Shown here in pieces: positions 20,839-29,175 of a stretch of 64,000 bases of DNA; positions within the stretch are counted from its first letter, which is position 1; each line of letters opens with the position of its first letter. The position numbers and the translations under genes were made by a program. The stretch lies in assembly GCF_030504625.1 (NCBI RefSeq), contig NZ_JAUKWH010000003.1, forward strand, positions 1-64,000, in the 5' to 3' direction. Origin of the DNA: Neisseria sp. MVDL19-042950 (lineage in GTDB: Bacteria; Pseudomonadota; Gammaproteobacteria; Burkholderiales; Neisseriaceae). Under the pieces are notes generated by a model. It ran no database searches. It was not told where the DNA came from and worked only from the letters and a program-made list of their open reading frames with translations.

Positions 20839-22602
20839 ATGAGTATTCTTAATACGTTATTGGCTTTGGCACCGATTATCACCGTGTTTTTGCTGTTGGT
20901 GGTATTCCGGTTGTCGGCCAAAATCTCAATGGCTGCGGCTTATGTGGTTACCGCACTGCTGTCTTTGTTTGTTTGGAACGCTTCCTTCAATGTGGTTGCC
21001 GCCGCCACGTTTAACGGCGTGGTAATCGCTTTAACTATTCTCTATATCGTGTTCGGCGCGATTCTGATGCTGAACACGCTCAAAGAAAGCGGGGCGATTC
21101 ATTCTATCCGCGAAGGCTTTATGGGTATCTCGCCCGACCGCCGCGTGCAGATGATTATTGTGGCATGGCTGTTCGGCTCGCTGGTAGAAGGCTCTTCTGG
21201 TTTCGGCACGCCTTCGGCTGTCGGTGCGCCGTTGCTGCTGGCATTAGGCTTCCCTGCGATGGCTTCGGTAATGGCGATTCTGATTATCCAATCGGCTCCG
21301 GTATCGTTCGGTGCCGTCGGCACGCCGCTGTTGGTGGGCGTATGGTCGGGTATCAGCAATAAAGACGACATTACCACCGCCGTTGCCCCTCAAACCGTAG
21401 AACAATACCTGTTGCAGATTACCGGCAACGTAGGGTTGCTGCATGCTTTGGTGGGCTTTTTGATTCCGCTGATTCTGTGTGGCATGCTAACCCGCTTCTA
21501 CGGTGAAAAACGCTCGTTTGCCGAAGGCTTGAAAGCATGGAAATTCGCACTGTTCGCCGGCGTTGCTTTTACTGTGCCTTATTATCTGGTTGCCCGCTAT
21601 ATGGGGCCGGAATTCCCTTCTCTGGTGGGCGGCTTCATCGGCCTGCTGCTGGTGGTGCCTGCGGCCAAACGCGGTTGGTTCGTGCCTAAAGAAACATTCG
21701 ATTTCCCGCCGCAGGAACGTTGGGAAAGCCGCTGGGTAGGTACCATCGACGGCAAACGCCATGATGATGACGATACGCCGTCTTTCTCGGTATTTCGTGC
21801 GTTTTCACCGTACTTCATCGTTATCTTCCTGTTGATCCTGACCCGTGTGATTCCTGAATTGAAAGCGTTTCTCACCGGCGATCTGACCACCATCAAACTG
21901 GCCAATTTATTCGGCACCTCGATTACCAGCAAAGTGCAATTCGGTTATTCTCCCGGCACGATTCTGATTATGGTGGCGATTATGTGTATCTACATCTTTA
22001 AGATGGACATCAAACGCTTCCAGCGCGGTTGGGGCGATGCCGGTAAAACGCTGATTGCCGCGGCTCCCGCACTGTTTTTGGCCGTGCCGATGGTACAAGT
22101 GTTCATCAACTCGCAATCCGGCGATACAACCGCCGCCGATGCTTTGCCGGCCATGCCGATGGTGTTGGCTCAGAGTGCGGCGTATTGGTTCAGCAGCGTG
22201 TGGCCAAACATTTCTCCGTGGATCGGCGCGCTGGGGGCGTTTATTGCAGGCTCAAACACCATCAGCAACATGATGTTCTCTTACTTCCAATTCTCTACCG
22301 CGCAGCAAATCGGGCTGAATACCGATCTGTCTTCCGTGGTGGTGGCTTTGCAGGCGATCGGCGGGGCAGCCGGTAATATGATTTCGGTACACAACGTGGT
22401 GGCCGCGGCCGCAGTCGTGGGCTTGTTGAACCGCGAAGGCGAAGTAATCCGCCAAACGCTGATTCCGATGGGCTACTATGTATTGCAGGCCGGCTTGATC
22501 GGGCAGGCGCTGATTACCGGCAGCATAGGCTGGTGGGTTGCCGCCGTCGCATTGCCGCTGCTGTTCTTTACGGTTATGTCGCTAACCGGCAAAAAACAGT
22601 AA
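20839..22602 (+). CDS. lctP: L-lactate permease
   Basis: This 587-residue LctP/LldP-type carrier has about 12-14 membrane segments. Family signatures are GSLVEGSSGFGTPSAVGAP near residue 115, the SAPVSFGAVGTP segment and GSNTISNMMF in the C-terminal third. GGAGAGGATT precedes the ATG. It imports lactate by proton symport, an important carbon source for Neisseria, and lldR is encoded divergently next to it. Confidence 0.93.
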   Translation: MSILNTLLALAPIITVFLLLVVFRLSAKISMAAAYVVTALLSLFVWNASFNVVAAATFNGVVIALTILYIVFGAILMLNTLKESGAIHSIREGFMGISPDRRVQMIIVAWLFGSLVEGSSGFGTPSAVGAPLLLALGFPAMASVMAILIIQSAPVSFGAVGTPLLVGVWSGISNKDDITTAVAPQTVEQYLLQITGNVGLLHALVGFLIPLILCGMLTRFYGEKRSFAEGLKAWKFALFAGVAFTVPYYLVARYMGPEFPSLVGGFIGLLLVVPAAKRGWFVPKETFDFPPQERWESRWVGTIDGKRHDDDDTPSFSVFRAFSPYFIVIFLLILTRVIPELKAFLTGDLTTIKLANLFGTSITSKVQFGYSPGTILIMVAIMCIYIFKMDIKRFQRGWGDAGKTLIAAAPALFLAVPMVQVFINSQSGDTTAADALPAMPMVLAQSAAYWFSSVWPNISPWIGALGAFIAGSNTISNMMFSYFQFSTAQQIGLNTDLSSVVVALQAIGGAAGNMISVHNVVAAAAVVGLLNREGEVIRQTLIPMGYYVLQAGLIGQALITGSIGWWVAAVALPLLFFTVMSLTGKKQ

Positions 22603-22623
22603 CCGCCGTTTGTTGCAAATTTC

Positions 22624-22657
22624 AAAACGCCCGCTTCCGACAAGCGGGCGTTTTTTT
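22624..22657 (+). terminator. Intrinsic terminator of lctP
   Basis: The stem AAAACGCCCGCTT/AAGCGGGCG is followed by seven T residues, 22 bp after the stop codon. Confidence 0.92.
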
Positions 22658-22892
22658 CGACTAACGAAGCAACGATATGCCATAGCAATTATGCTTAATG
22701 GGTTTAAATTAACATAAATTCTATTTAAAACATCAATTTTGGCATTATCTTGCGAAATTTTAGAAACTAAATAAAACGAGATTACTCTCACTACACAATG
22801 CAGCTTAACCTGCATCTGTTCGGCTTTAATGCCGGTTACGGTTGTCCGGTTCGCCGGATCTCCGTCAATCAATTGAAGAAAGGATTTATTTC

Positions 22893-23144
22893 ATGAAAAA
22901 AGTATTAATCGCTGCTGCTTTTGCCGGTCTGATGTTGTCTGCTTGTTCAAGCAGTAAAACTGAAAAAGCTCCCGAAGCCAATCTGACTGTTGAACAAGCC
23001 ATGCAAGAATGCCAGCAAGTTGTTGGCACTCAAGACCGTGCTGCTTTCGATGCTTGCATGAAAGATAAAGGTTTTGAGCGTCCGGCTGCCGATGCCGGCG
23101 CAGCTGCTCCTGCTGCTCCCGCAGCTCCCGCTCCTACCAAGTAA
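22893..23144 (+). CDS. Small alanine/proline-tailed lipoprotein
   Basis: The 83-residue protein has a signal sequence with lipobox LSAC (Cys at about 19). A short domain with two Cys (QECQQV and DACMKDKGF) follows, then a low-complexity Ala/Pro C-terminus. The GF-ending cysteine pair resembles small lipoproteins common in Neisseriaceae. GAAAGGATT precedes the ATG. The function is unknown; a surface or periplasmic lipoprotein is all that can be said. Confidence 0.78.
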   Translation: MKKVLIAAAFAGLMLSACSSSKTEKAPEANLTVEQAMQECQQVVGTQDRAAFDACMKDKGFERPAADAGAAAPAAPAAPAPTK

Positions 23145-23157
23145 TCAGGTTGCGGAG

Positions 23158-23190
23158 AAAAACGGCTGCCCCGCTCTGGCAGCCGTTTTT
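23158..23190 (+). terminator. Intrinsic terminator of the lipoprotein gene
   Basis: AAAAACGGCTGCC/GGCAGCCGTTTTT is a strong stem with a T-run. A DUS hairpin follows at 23201-23232 and can serve the opposite gene grxB. Confidence 0.9.
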
Positions 23191-23250
23191 CTATCGGCGG
23201 AGGCCGTCTGAAAAGTTGTTTTCAGACGGCCTCCGTGCATCATTGATGCC

Positions 23251-23898
23251 TTAAACCGCTTTGTCCGTATAAAGCGGCACGTTGGTTATTTTGCTCATTT
23301 CGGCCACATAAGCCTGTACGTTCGGCGGCAGTTGCAAGCCGCGCACAATGGTCAGATTGCGCAGAATGGGAAACACCAAAATATCTTCCATGCTCCATTC
23401 GCCGTTTAAACCGTCGGCCCGTTTAACCAACGGCTCGAGCACGGCTAAATCCGCATGCAGCCCATCAAGATATCGGCGGGTGTCGAGCAGATTGGTTTCA
23501 AAATTACCGATATTCTGCTCTTTTTTGCGGACGAAATAATCAATCGCCGCTTGCGTGGCAAATTCCGGCAGGCCGATAAGCACATCGCGCGGTTGGATCA
23601 GCTTATTGGCGTATTCGTCCACCTTATCCAACCAAGCCTGTATTTCGGGGCGGATTTCTTCTTTCAGACGGCCTTTCCCTGCCAGCCCGTCGACAAAGCG
23701 CACAATATCCAAACTTTCCCCCATATGCGAACCGTCGGGCTTTTGCAGAATCGGCACCTGTTTGGCACCTATCATGCCGATGGGCGTATCTTCGTCGTCG
23801 TTCAACAAAACCACCTCTTCAAACGGTATGCCGCGCAAACCGAAAATCATGCGCGCACGTATGCAGAAAGGGCAATGGTCGTAAGTATAGAGTTTCAT
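23251..23898 (-). CDS. grxB: Glutaredoxin 2
   Basis: The 215-residue protein has the same length as E. coli Grx2. It has an N-terminal thioredoxin fold with active site CPFC at 9-12, the cis-Pro loop QVPIL and a C-terminal GST-like helical domain. It reduces disulfides and glutathionylated proteins. GGAGAG lies before tandem ATG codons; the second (23898) has the better spacing and matches the MKLY start of the family. A DUS hairpin lies upstream at 23955-23986. Confidence 0.92.
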   Translation of the reverse strand: MKLYTYDHCPFCIRARMIFGLRGIPFEEVVLLNDDEDTPIGMIGAKQVPILQKPDGSHMGESLDIVRFVDGLAGKGRLKEEIRPEIQAWLDKVDEYANKLIQPRDVLIGLPEFATQAAIDYFVRKKEQNIGNFETNLLDTRRYLDGLHADLAVLEPLVKRADGLNGEWSMEDILVFPILRNLTIVRGLQLPPNVQAYVAEMSKITNVPLYTDKAV

Positions 23899-24080
23899 CA
23901 TGGCTCTCCGAATCATCGTTTCCAAATAAAGATATGACCGAACCTTAGCACCGCAGGCCGTCTGAAACAACTTTTTCAGACGGCCTGCGGTATTGTGCAA
24001 ATACCGTAGGCCAACCGTGCCGGCGAACAAGCCGAACTACCGCTTGCCCCAACAGCCGATTCCCGCCATAATCAAACCCG

Positions 24081-24305
24081 ATGCAGGAGAGCGCTACACC
24101 GTATTACACGGCAAGCCACCGAAGGCGCAGACACCCTTAAATCGCTCAGGTAAAAGGACTGCATTCGTCAAATCATCTGGAGAGCGGCGCGGCTGCGCCC
24201 ACCGAAGGGGAGAAGGCCGTCTGAAAACATTCGGGCGAACACACAGGCATTCGATTCAGACGGCCTGTTGCCGAAAATCTCAGGTTCAAGGACAGATAGG
24301 GGCGC
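24081..24305 (+). promoter_or_regulatory. Tandem glycine riboswitch of gcvT
   Basis: Two glycine aptamers can be read. Aptamer 1 (about 24081-24165) has P1 ATGCAG/CTGCAT, GGAGAG, CACCGAAGG and CTCAGGTAAAAGGAC. Aptamer 2 (about 24175-24300) has P1 ATCTG/CAGAT, GGAGAG, CACCGAAGGGG, CTCAGG and AAGGACAG. In aptamer 2 the peripheral P3 stem is made from an inverted DUS pair (24214-24225 and 24255-24266). The switch lies just upstream of gcvT and should turn on the glycine cleavage gene when glycine is abundant. Confidence 0.88.
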
Positions 24306-24347
24306 GTGAAAAGCATCGCAGCCCTTAACCTATGGAGAACCAGAGCA

Positions 24348-25448
24348 ATGACTACCCTCAAAACCACCCCGTTCAACCAAGCCCATAAAAACGCAGGCGG
24401 CAAACTTGTCGATTTTGCCGGCTGGGAGCTGCCCGTCAACTACGGCTCGCAAATCCAAGAACACGAAGCCGTGCGCACCGACGCAGGCATGTTCGACGTA
24501 TCCCACATGCTCGTTTCCGACATCAAAGGCAGCCAAGCCAAACCATGGCTGCAAAAACTGCTCGCCAACGACGTAGCCAAACTTTCGTTCGTCGGCAAAG
24601 CCCTCTATTCCGCCATGCTCAACGACAACGGCGGCGTGATGGACGACCTGATCGTTTACCGCACCAACGAAGCCGAAACCCAATACCGCATCGTATCCAA
24701 CGCCGCCACCCGCGAAAAAGACTTGGCACAATTTGCCAAAGTCGGCGAAGCGTTCGGCATCGAAATCACCCCCCGCTACGACCTCGCCATGCTCGCCGTG
24801 CAAGGCCCCAAAGCCATTGAAAAACTGCTCGCCGTCAAACCCGAATGGGCCGAAACCGTCAACGCGCTCAAGCCCTTCCAAGGCGCAGATTTAGGCAACG
24901 ACTGGTTTGTCGCCCGCACAGGCTACACCGGCGAAGACGGCGTAGAAGTGATTCTGCCCGGCACCGAAGCCACCACCTTCTTCACCTCCCTGCGCGAAGC
25001 CGGCGTACAACCCTGCGGCCTCGGAGCACGCGACACCCTGCGCATGGAAGCCGGCATGAACCTCTACGGCCACGACATGAACGACGAAACCAGCCCCCTG
25101 CAAGCCGGCATGGGCTGGACGGTGGATTTGAAAGACGAAAACCGCGACTTCATCGGCAAAACCGCCCTCGTCGCCCTCAAAGAAAAAGGCGTGGACGTGA
25201 AACAAGTCGGCCTGCTGTTGGCCAAAGGCGGCGTATTGCGCGAAGGCATGGAAGTCGTTACCGAACAAGGCAAAGGCATCACCACCAGCGGCGTGTTTTC
25301 CCCCAGCCTGAAACAATCCATCGCCATCGCCCGCGTGCCCAAAGCCTTTGAAGGCGACGCGGCCAAAGTGGTGATTCGCGGCAAAGAAGTGGACGTGCGC
25401 GTGTTGAAACTGCCGTTTGTACGGAATGGGCAGAAGCAGTTTGATTGA
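24348..25448 (+). CDS. gcvT: Aminomethyltransferase, glycine cleavage T protein
   Basis: The 366-residue folate-dependent enzyme releases ammonia from the aminomethyl-lipoyl intermediate and makes methylene-THF. Family features are FDVSHM near the N-terminus, [11 protein letters not shown] and [21 protein letters not shown], with the catalytic Asp in the last. The ATG at 24348 is used because of GGAG 10 bases upstream and the standard family N-terminus. It is controlled by the glycine riboswitch directly upstream. Confidence 0.95.
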   Translation: MTTLKTTPFNQAHKNAGGKLVDFAGWELPVNYGSQIQEHEAVRTDAGMFDVSHMLVSDIKGSQAKPWLQKLLANDVAKLSFVGKALYSAMLNDNGGVMDDLIVYRTNEAETQYRIVSNAATREKDLAQFAKVGEAFGIEITPRYDLAMLAVQGPKAIEKLLAVKPEWAETVNALKPFQGADLGNDWFVARTGYTGEDGVEVILPGTEATTFFTSLREAGVQPCGLGARDTLRMEAGMNLYGHDMNDETSPLQAGMGWTVDLKDENRDFIGKTALVALKEKGVDVKQVGLLLAKGGVLREGMEVVTEQGKGITTSGVFSPSLKQSIAIARVPKAFEGDAAKVVIRGKEVDVRVLKLPFVRNGQKQFD

Positions 25449-25556
25449 ATGCTGGTTTGAAAATGTGGATATAAATATCTAGGTTGGGTTGCAGCTTGTA
25501 ATCTAACCTCTTCATATTAGTTTTTAGTTCCAACTTATTGATCGAAAGGGAAGTAA

Positions 25557-25940
25557 ATGTTAACTCATGAACAGATTGCGGAAGCTAAAAAAAAGACTAA
25601 ATATACTAGTGAAATACTTCATGAGCATGATGATTGTATTCGTATTGCTTATGAATGGTTTGATGCACAAACTAAAACCAAAACAATCAACAAGAACCAC
25701 ATGCCTAGACCATTAAAGCATTTAATTGAGCGATGGGGAGGGCGTTATGTATCAGAATCAGATGTGCAAGTGGCTGCTACTTTGCATCCTGAGATAAAGG
25801 GTGAATATCCATATTACAATATTAGCGTTAAATTAACTGAACCAAAAAGATCTAGATTATTGGGTATAACAGAAGCGTTCACTCATGATTACAATCAAAG
25901 ACATGACCCTAGTTCGTATAAAAAACAAGAACAAGAGTAA
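25557..25940 (+). CDS. Orphan hypothetical protein inserted between gcvT and gcvH
   Basis: The 127-residue protein is hydrophilic and charged, with a lysine-rich N-terminal helix and a YNISVKL beta segment. There is no signal or membrane part. GGGAAG directly before TAA-ATG gives a good ribosome binding site, so it is likely expressed. The gene is clearly more AT-rich than gcvT and gcvH and contains no DUS, suggesting transfer from elsewhere. I do not recognise the family. Confidence 0.6.
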   Translation: MLTHEQIAEAKKKTKYTSEILHEHDDCIRIAYEWFDAQTKTKTINKNHMPRPLKHLIERWGGRYVSESDVQVAATLHPEIKGEYPYYNISVKLTEPKRSRLLGITEAFTHDYNQRHDPSSYKKQEQE

Positions 25941-26160
25941 AGCAGTAAGTCAGTAGGTTGTATGCCACCGGCACGCACGCGTTGGCTGGGAATGGTTGAA
26001 ACCGCGTGCGCGGCTTAGGCCGCACACCCTACTCGGTGCAAGCAAGTGTTGTTTTAACATACCAAACTTTCAGACGGCCTTTAAACCAAGAGGCCGTCTG
26101 AAAAAGATAAAGCGGTATTTTCAGGCAGGCTGACTATAAGGCCGAACACAAGAGGATTCA
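25941..26160. other. Intergenic DNA with outward DUS pair
   Basis: TTCAGACGGCCT (26069-26080) and AGGCCGTCTGAA (26091-26102) face in the opposite order to the usual terminator pairs. The stretch before them is GC-rich and partly self-complementary (CGTGCGCGGC...GCCGCAC). No gene is seen. Confidence 0.5.
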
Positions 26161-26164
26161 CACG

Positions 26165-26290
26165 ATGCGTAAGATATTATTTTTGGCTGCTGTTTTGTCG
26201 TCGCTGGCTTTAACCGGCTGCGATGCGAAAGATGCTTGCTTGGATCAAGGCGGCAGCTATAATGAAACCACCAAGCAATGCGAGAAATAG
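26165..26290 (+). CDS. 41-residue lipoprotein
   Basis: A short frame begins MRKILFLAAVLSSLALTGC, a complete lipoprotein signal with lipobox LTGC (Cys19). A mature part of 23 residues with two more cysteines (DACLDQGG and KQCEK) follows. AGAGGAT lies 8 bases before the ATG. The CLDxGGxYN...C pattern recalls tiny entericidin-like or 'DAC' lipoproteins, but the function is unknown. It sits just before gcvH. Confidence 0.68.
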   Translation: MRKILFLAAVLSSLALTGCDAKDACLDQGGSYNETTKQCEK

Positions 26291-26401
26291 TCAATCAACT
26301 TAACTTTTACACGGCGTTGCTGCGGCTTGCTGCCTTGTATTAAAAATGTGTTCATTGACGGTAACGGCAGTGTTAATTTTGAAACCTATGGAGAACAAAC
26401 C

Positions 26402-26785
26402 ATGAGCAATATCCCCGCTGAATTGAAATATGTGTCCAGCCACGAATGGCTGCGTTTGGAAGCCGACGGCAGCGTAACCGTGGGCATTACCCATCACGCG
26501 CAAGAATTGTTGGGCGACATCGTATTTGTAGAGCTGCCCGAAGTGGGTGCGAATCTGGCTGCGGAAGAGCAGGCCGGCGTGGTGGAATCGGTGAAAGCGG
26601 CTTCCGATGTGTACGCGCCGATTGCCGGCGAAATCTTGGCGGTGAACGATGCTTTGGTGGATGCGCCCGAAACAGCCAACAGCGAGCCTTACGGCGCAGG
26701 CTGGTTCTTCAAAATCAAACCGGCCAACGCTGCTGATTTGGACGGTTTGCTGACTGCGGAACAATACGCTGCGGAAATCGGCTAA
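26402..26785 (+). CDS. gcvH: Glycine cleavage system H protein
   Basis: The 128-residue lipoyl carrier shuttles the aminomethyl group between GcvP, GcvT and the L protein. The lipoylated lysine lies in [13 protein letters not shown] near residue 64. The start [15 protein letters not shown] is typical. The ribosome binding region AACCTATGGAGAAC is identical over 14 bases to that of gcvT. Confidence 0.96.
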   Translation: MSNIPAELKYVSSHEWLRLEADGSVTVGITHHAQELLGDIVFVELPEVGANLAAEEQAGVVESVKAASDVYAPIAGEILAVNDALVDAPETANSEPYGAGWFFKIKPANAADLDGLLTAEQYAAEIG

Positions 26786-26800
26786 CCCATCATGGAAAAG

Positions 26801-26833
26801 AGGCCGTCTGAAAACTTTGCTTTCAGACGGCCT
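26801..26833. terminator. DUS inverted-pair bidirectional terminator
   Basis: AGGCCGTCTGAA/TTCAGACGGCCT between convergent gcvH and leuA. Confidence 0.75.
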
Positions 26834-26854
26834 CTTCCAATCGGGTTCGGTTAA

Positions 26855-28642
26855 TCAAATATCGCCTTGCGCTTTGATTTTCTCTGCGCCGAATTCGAGC
26901 TTGCTCAAGGCCGAAAGATAGGCTTTGGCGGTGGCCACCAACACATCGGTGTCTGCGCCCTGCCCGTTTACCACGCGCCCGCCGCGGGCCAACCGCACGG
27001 AAGTTTCGCCCTGACTTTCGGTGCCTTCGGTAACGGCGTTCACGGAATAAATCTGCAAGCTCGCGCCGCTGTTGGCTACGCTTTCAATCGCTTTGAAAAT
27101 CGCGTCCACGGGGCCGGAGCCGGTGGCGCTGGCTCTGTGTTCGGTGCCGCTTACGCTGAATACCACTTCGGCAACGGGCTGCTCGCCGGTTTCGGTGGTG
27201 ATTTTTTGCGATATGAATTTGTAATGGTCGTGCGAGAGATTAACCATTTCGTCCGACACCAGCGCATGCAGGTCTTCATCGAAAATCTCGCGTTTTTTGT
27301 CGGCCAGTTCTTTAAAGCGGGCAAAAGCGGCGTTCAATGCTTCTTCGCTGCCCAAATCGATGCCTAAATCCAATAGTTTGGTTTTGAACGCATTGCGGCC
27401 GGAAAGTTTGCCCAAGGTCAGGCGGTTGGCCGCCCAACCCACCGATTCGGCCGACATGATTTCGTAAGTTTCGCGATGTTTCAACACGCCGTCTTGGTGG
27501 ATGCCCGATTCATGCGCAAAAGCATTTGCGCCCACAATGGCCTTATTCGGCTGCACGGGATAGCCGGTAACGGTTGAAACCAATTTGGACGTGGGCACGA
27601 TCTGCGTTGTGTCGATACCGGTTTCCAACCCGAATACGTCATGACGGGTTTTTAATGCCATCACCACTTCTTCCAAACTGGCATTGCCCGCGCGCTCGCC
27701 CAAACCGTTGATGGTGCATTCCACCTGCCGCGCGCCGCCCGACACGGCAGCCAAAGAGTTGGCTACGGCCAAACCCAAATCGTTATGGCAATGCGCCGAC
27801 CACGTTACCTTGTCGCTGCCTTGCGTTTTGGCGATCAGTTCACGGAAAAACACTTCGGTGCGGTGCGGCACGGAATAACCGACGGTATCGGGAATATTAA
27901 TCGTGGTTGCCCCCGCTTCAATTACAGCACCGCACACCTCGGCTAGGAAATTCACGTCGGAACGCAGCGCATCTTCGCACGAAAACTCCACATCATCGGT
28001 ATATTCTTTCGCCAGCTTCACTGCTTTTACGGCCGCTTCCAACACTTGTTTGGGCTTCATTTTCAGCTTGTATTCCATATGCAGCGGACTGGTGGCGATA
28101 AAGGTGTGAATGCGGCGGTTAGCTGCCGGTTTCACTGCTTCGCCCGCAGCACGGATATCGCGCTCGGTAGCACGTGCCAACGAGCACACGGTGGCTGTCG
28201 TCAATGCTTTGGCAATGCTGTTTACCGCATCGAAATCACCGGGGCTGGCTGCGGCAAAGCCTGCTTCAATAACATCTACGCCCAATTTCTCCAATTGGCG
28301 GGCAATGCGGATTTTCTCCTCTTTCGTCATGGCGGCACCGGGCGATTGCTCGCCGTCCCTCAAGGTGGTGTCGAAAATAATCACGCGGTTGTTTTGCGGC
28401 ATGGTCTGTTTCTCCAGAGATATTTGTTGTTGTAAAAAAGCGTTCAAATCCAACGGCCTGCCTTGTGCTTCGGCCAATGCCGTCAGTTTCTGCAATTGAT
28501 TGAGTGGCAACGACCCGCGCGTGCGCCACTTATAAATGGCCGCCGTACTCGCCGCATGTTCGGGATCGTGCTGTTTCAACGCTTCGGCAAGCGCATTAAC
28601 GCCGCCGAAATAAGCGATTAAGCGGTCAATGTCTAATTGCAT
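26855..28642 (-). CDS. leuA: 2-isopropylmalate synthase with N-terminal HTH extension
   Basis: Residues from about 80 on are a complete LeuA ([19 protein letters not shown] metal ligands, GERAGN, C-terminal LeuA dimer/leucine-binding domain), which condenses 2-ketoisovalerate with acetyl-CoA. In the same open frame an extra ~79 residues precede it. They look like a Cro/CI-type HTH ([35 protein letters not shown]). An internal ATG at 28405 has GGAG nine bases upstream, so LeuA of normal size can also be made. The gene product could therefore be a fusion, or two proteins from one frame. A sigma-70-type promoter lies upstream of the long form. Confidence 0.9.
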   Translation of the reverse strand: MQLDIDRLIAYFGGVNALAEALKQHDPEHAASTAAIYKWRTRGSLPLNQLQKLTALAEAQGRPLDLNAFLQQQISLEKQTMPQNNRVIIFDTTLRDGEQSPGAAMTKEEKIRIARQLEKLGVDVIEAGFAAASPGDFDAVNSIAKALTTATVCSLARATERDIRAAGEAVKPAANRRIHTFIATSPLHMEYKLKMKPKQVLEAAVKAVKLAKEYTDDVEFSCEDALRSDVNFLAEVCGAVIEAGATTINIPDTVGYSVPHRTEVFFRELIAKTQGSDKVTWSAHCHNDLGLAVANSLAAVSGGARQVECTINGLGERAGNASLEEVVMALKTRHDVFGLETGIDTTQIVPTSKLVSTVTGYPVQPNKAIVGANAFAHESGIHQDGVLKHRETYEIMSAESVGWAANRLTLGKLSGRNAFKTKLLDLGIDLGSEEALNAAFARFKELADKKREIFDEDLHALVSDEMVNLSHDHYKFISQKITTETGEQPVAEVVFSVSGTEHRASATGSGPVDAIFKAIESVANSGASLQIYSVNAVTEGTESQGETSVRLARGGRVVNGQGADTDVLVATAKAYLSALSKLEFGAEKIKAQGDI

Positions 28643-28690
28643 GATATACCTTTGTCCAATTTTATTCAGATAGTGATTCGGATGAGCCTG

Positions 28691-28718
28691 ATTATACGCA
28701 AATCAGACAAAACGACAA
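28691..28718 (-). promoter_or_regulatory. Probable sigma-70 promoter of leuA
   Basis: On the leftward strand TTGTCG and TATAAT are spaced by 16 bases. A start near 28685 leaves a leader of about 40 nt before the HTH-LeuA frame. Confidence 0.6.
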
Positions 28719-29122
28719 CAATTAATTCAATTCCTTCAATCAATCTTTAAAGTTCAAATTTTTATCTACATTTTGTCTAAATTGTTTTCAGACGGCCTCA
28801 TAAAGATATGAATACGACCCGATATGCGGCAGCGGAAAAAGCCATCAATATTTCATACCGATAACAAGGCAGTGGACACGGCACACAATGCAGAAACGGT
28901 ATTCAAATAACGATTTTGCAAAATTTCCGGTTGATCTTTTTGACAGGGAACTTATAAAGCCGCTTACGCAACTTCGGGTTCTGCCGATTTGTTATAACGA
29001 TAAAAAACTCCAATTGCCGGCACCATTTCCGATGAATATCTCTATGGCGCCCTCTCACGTCAATCATCACGTTGGCAATCAGATCCAAACACAAACTGAG
29101 GCATTTAGTCGGGCGCACATAA
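28719..29122. other. Intergenic region, no convincing gene
   Basis: A single DUS (near 28787-28798) and AT-rich DNA. Open frames on both strands (up to about 100 codons) lack ribosome binding sites and recognisable composition. Confidence 0.55.
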
Positions 29123-29155
29123 AAATAAAGCACACCGAAAAGGTGTGCTTTATTT
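29123..29155 (-). terminator. Terminator of the cytochrome c5 gene
   Basis: The stem AAATAAAGCACACC/GGTGTGCTTTATTT lies 21 bp beyond the stop codon and continues into T-rich sequence on the leftward strand. Confidence 0.9.
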
Positions 29156-29175
29156 ATTGCGGCATGGATGAAAAA

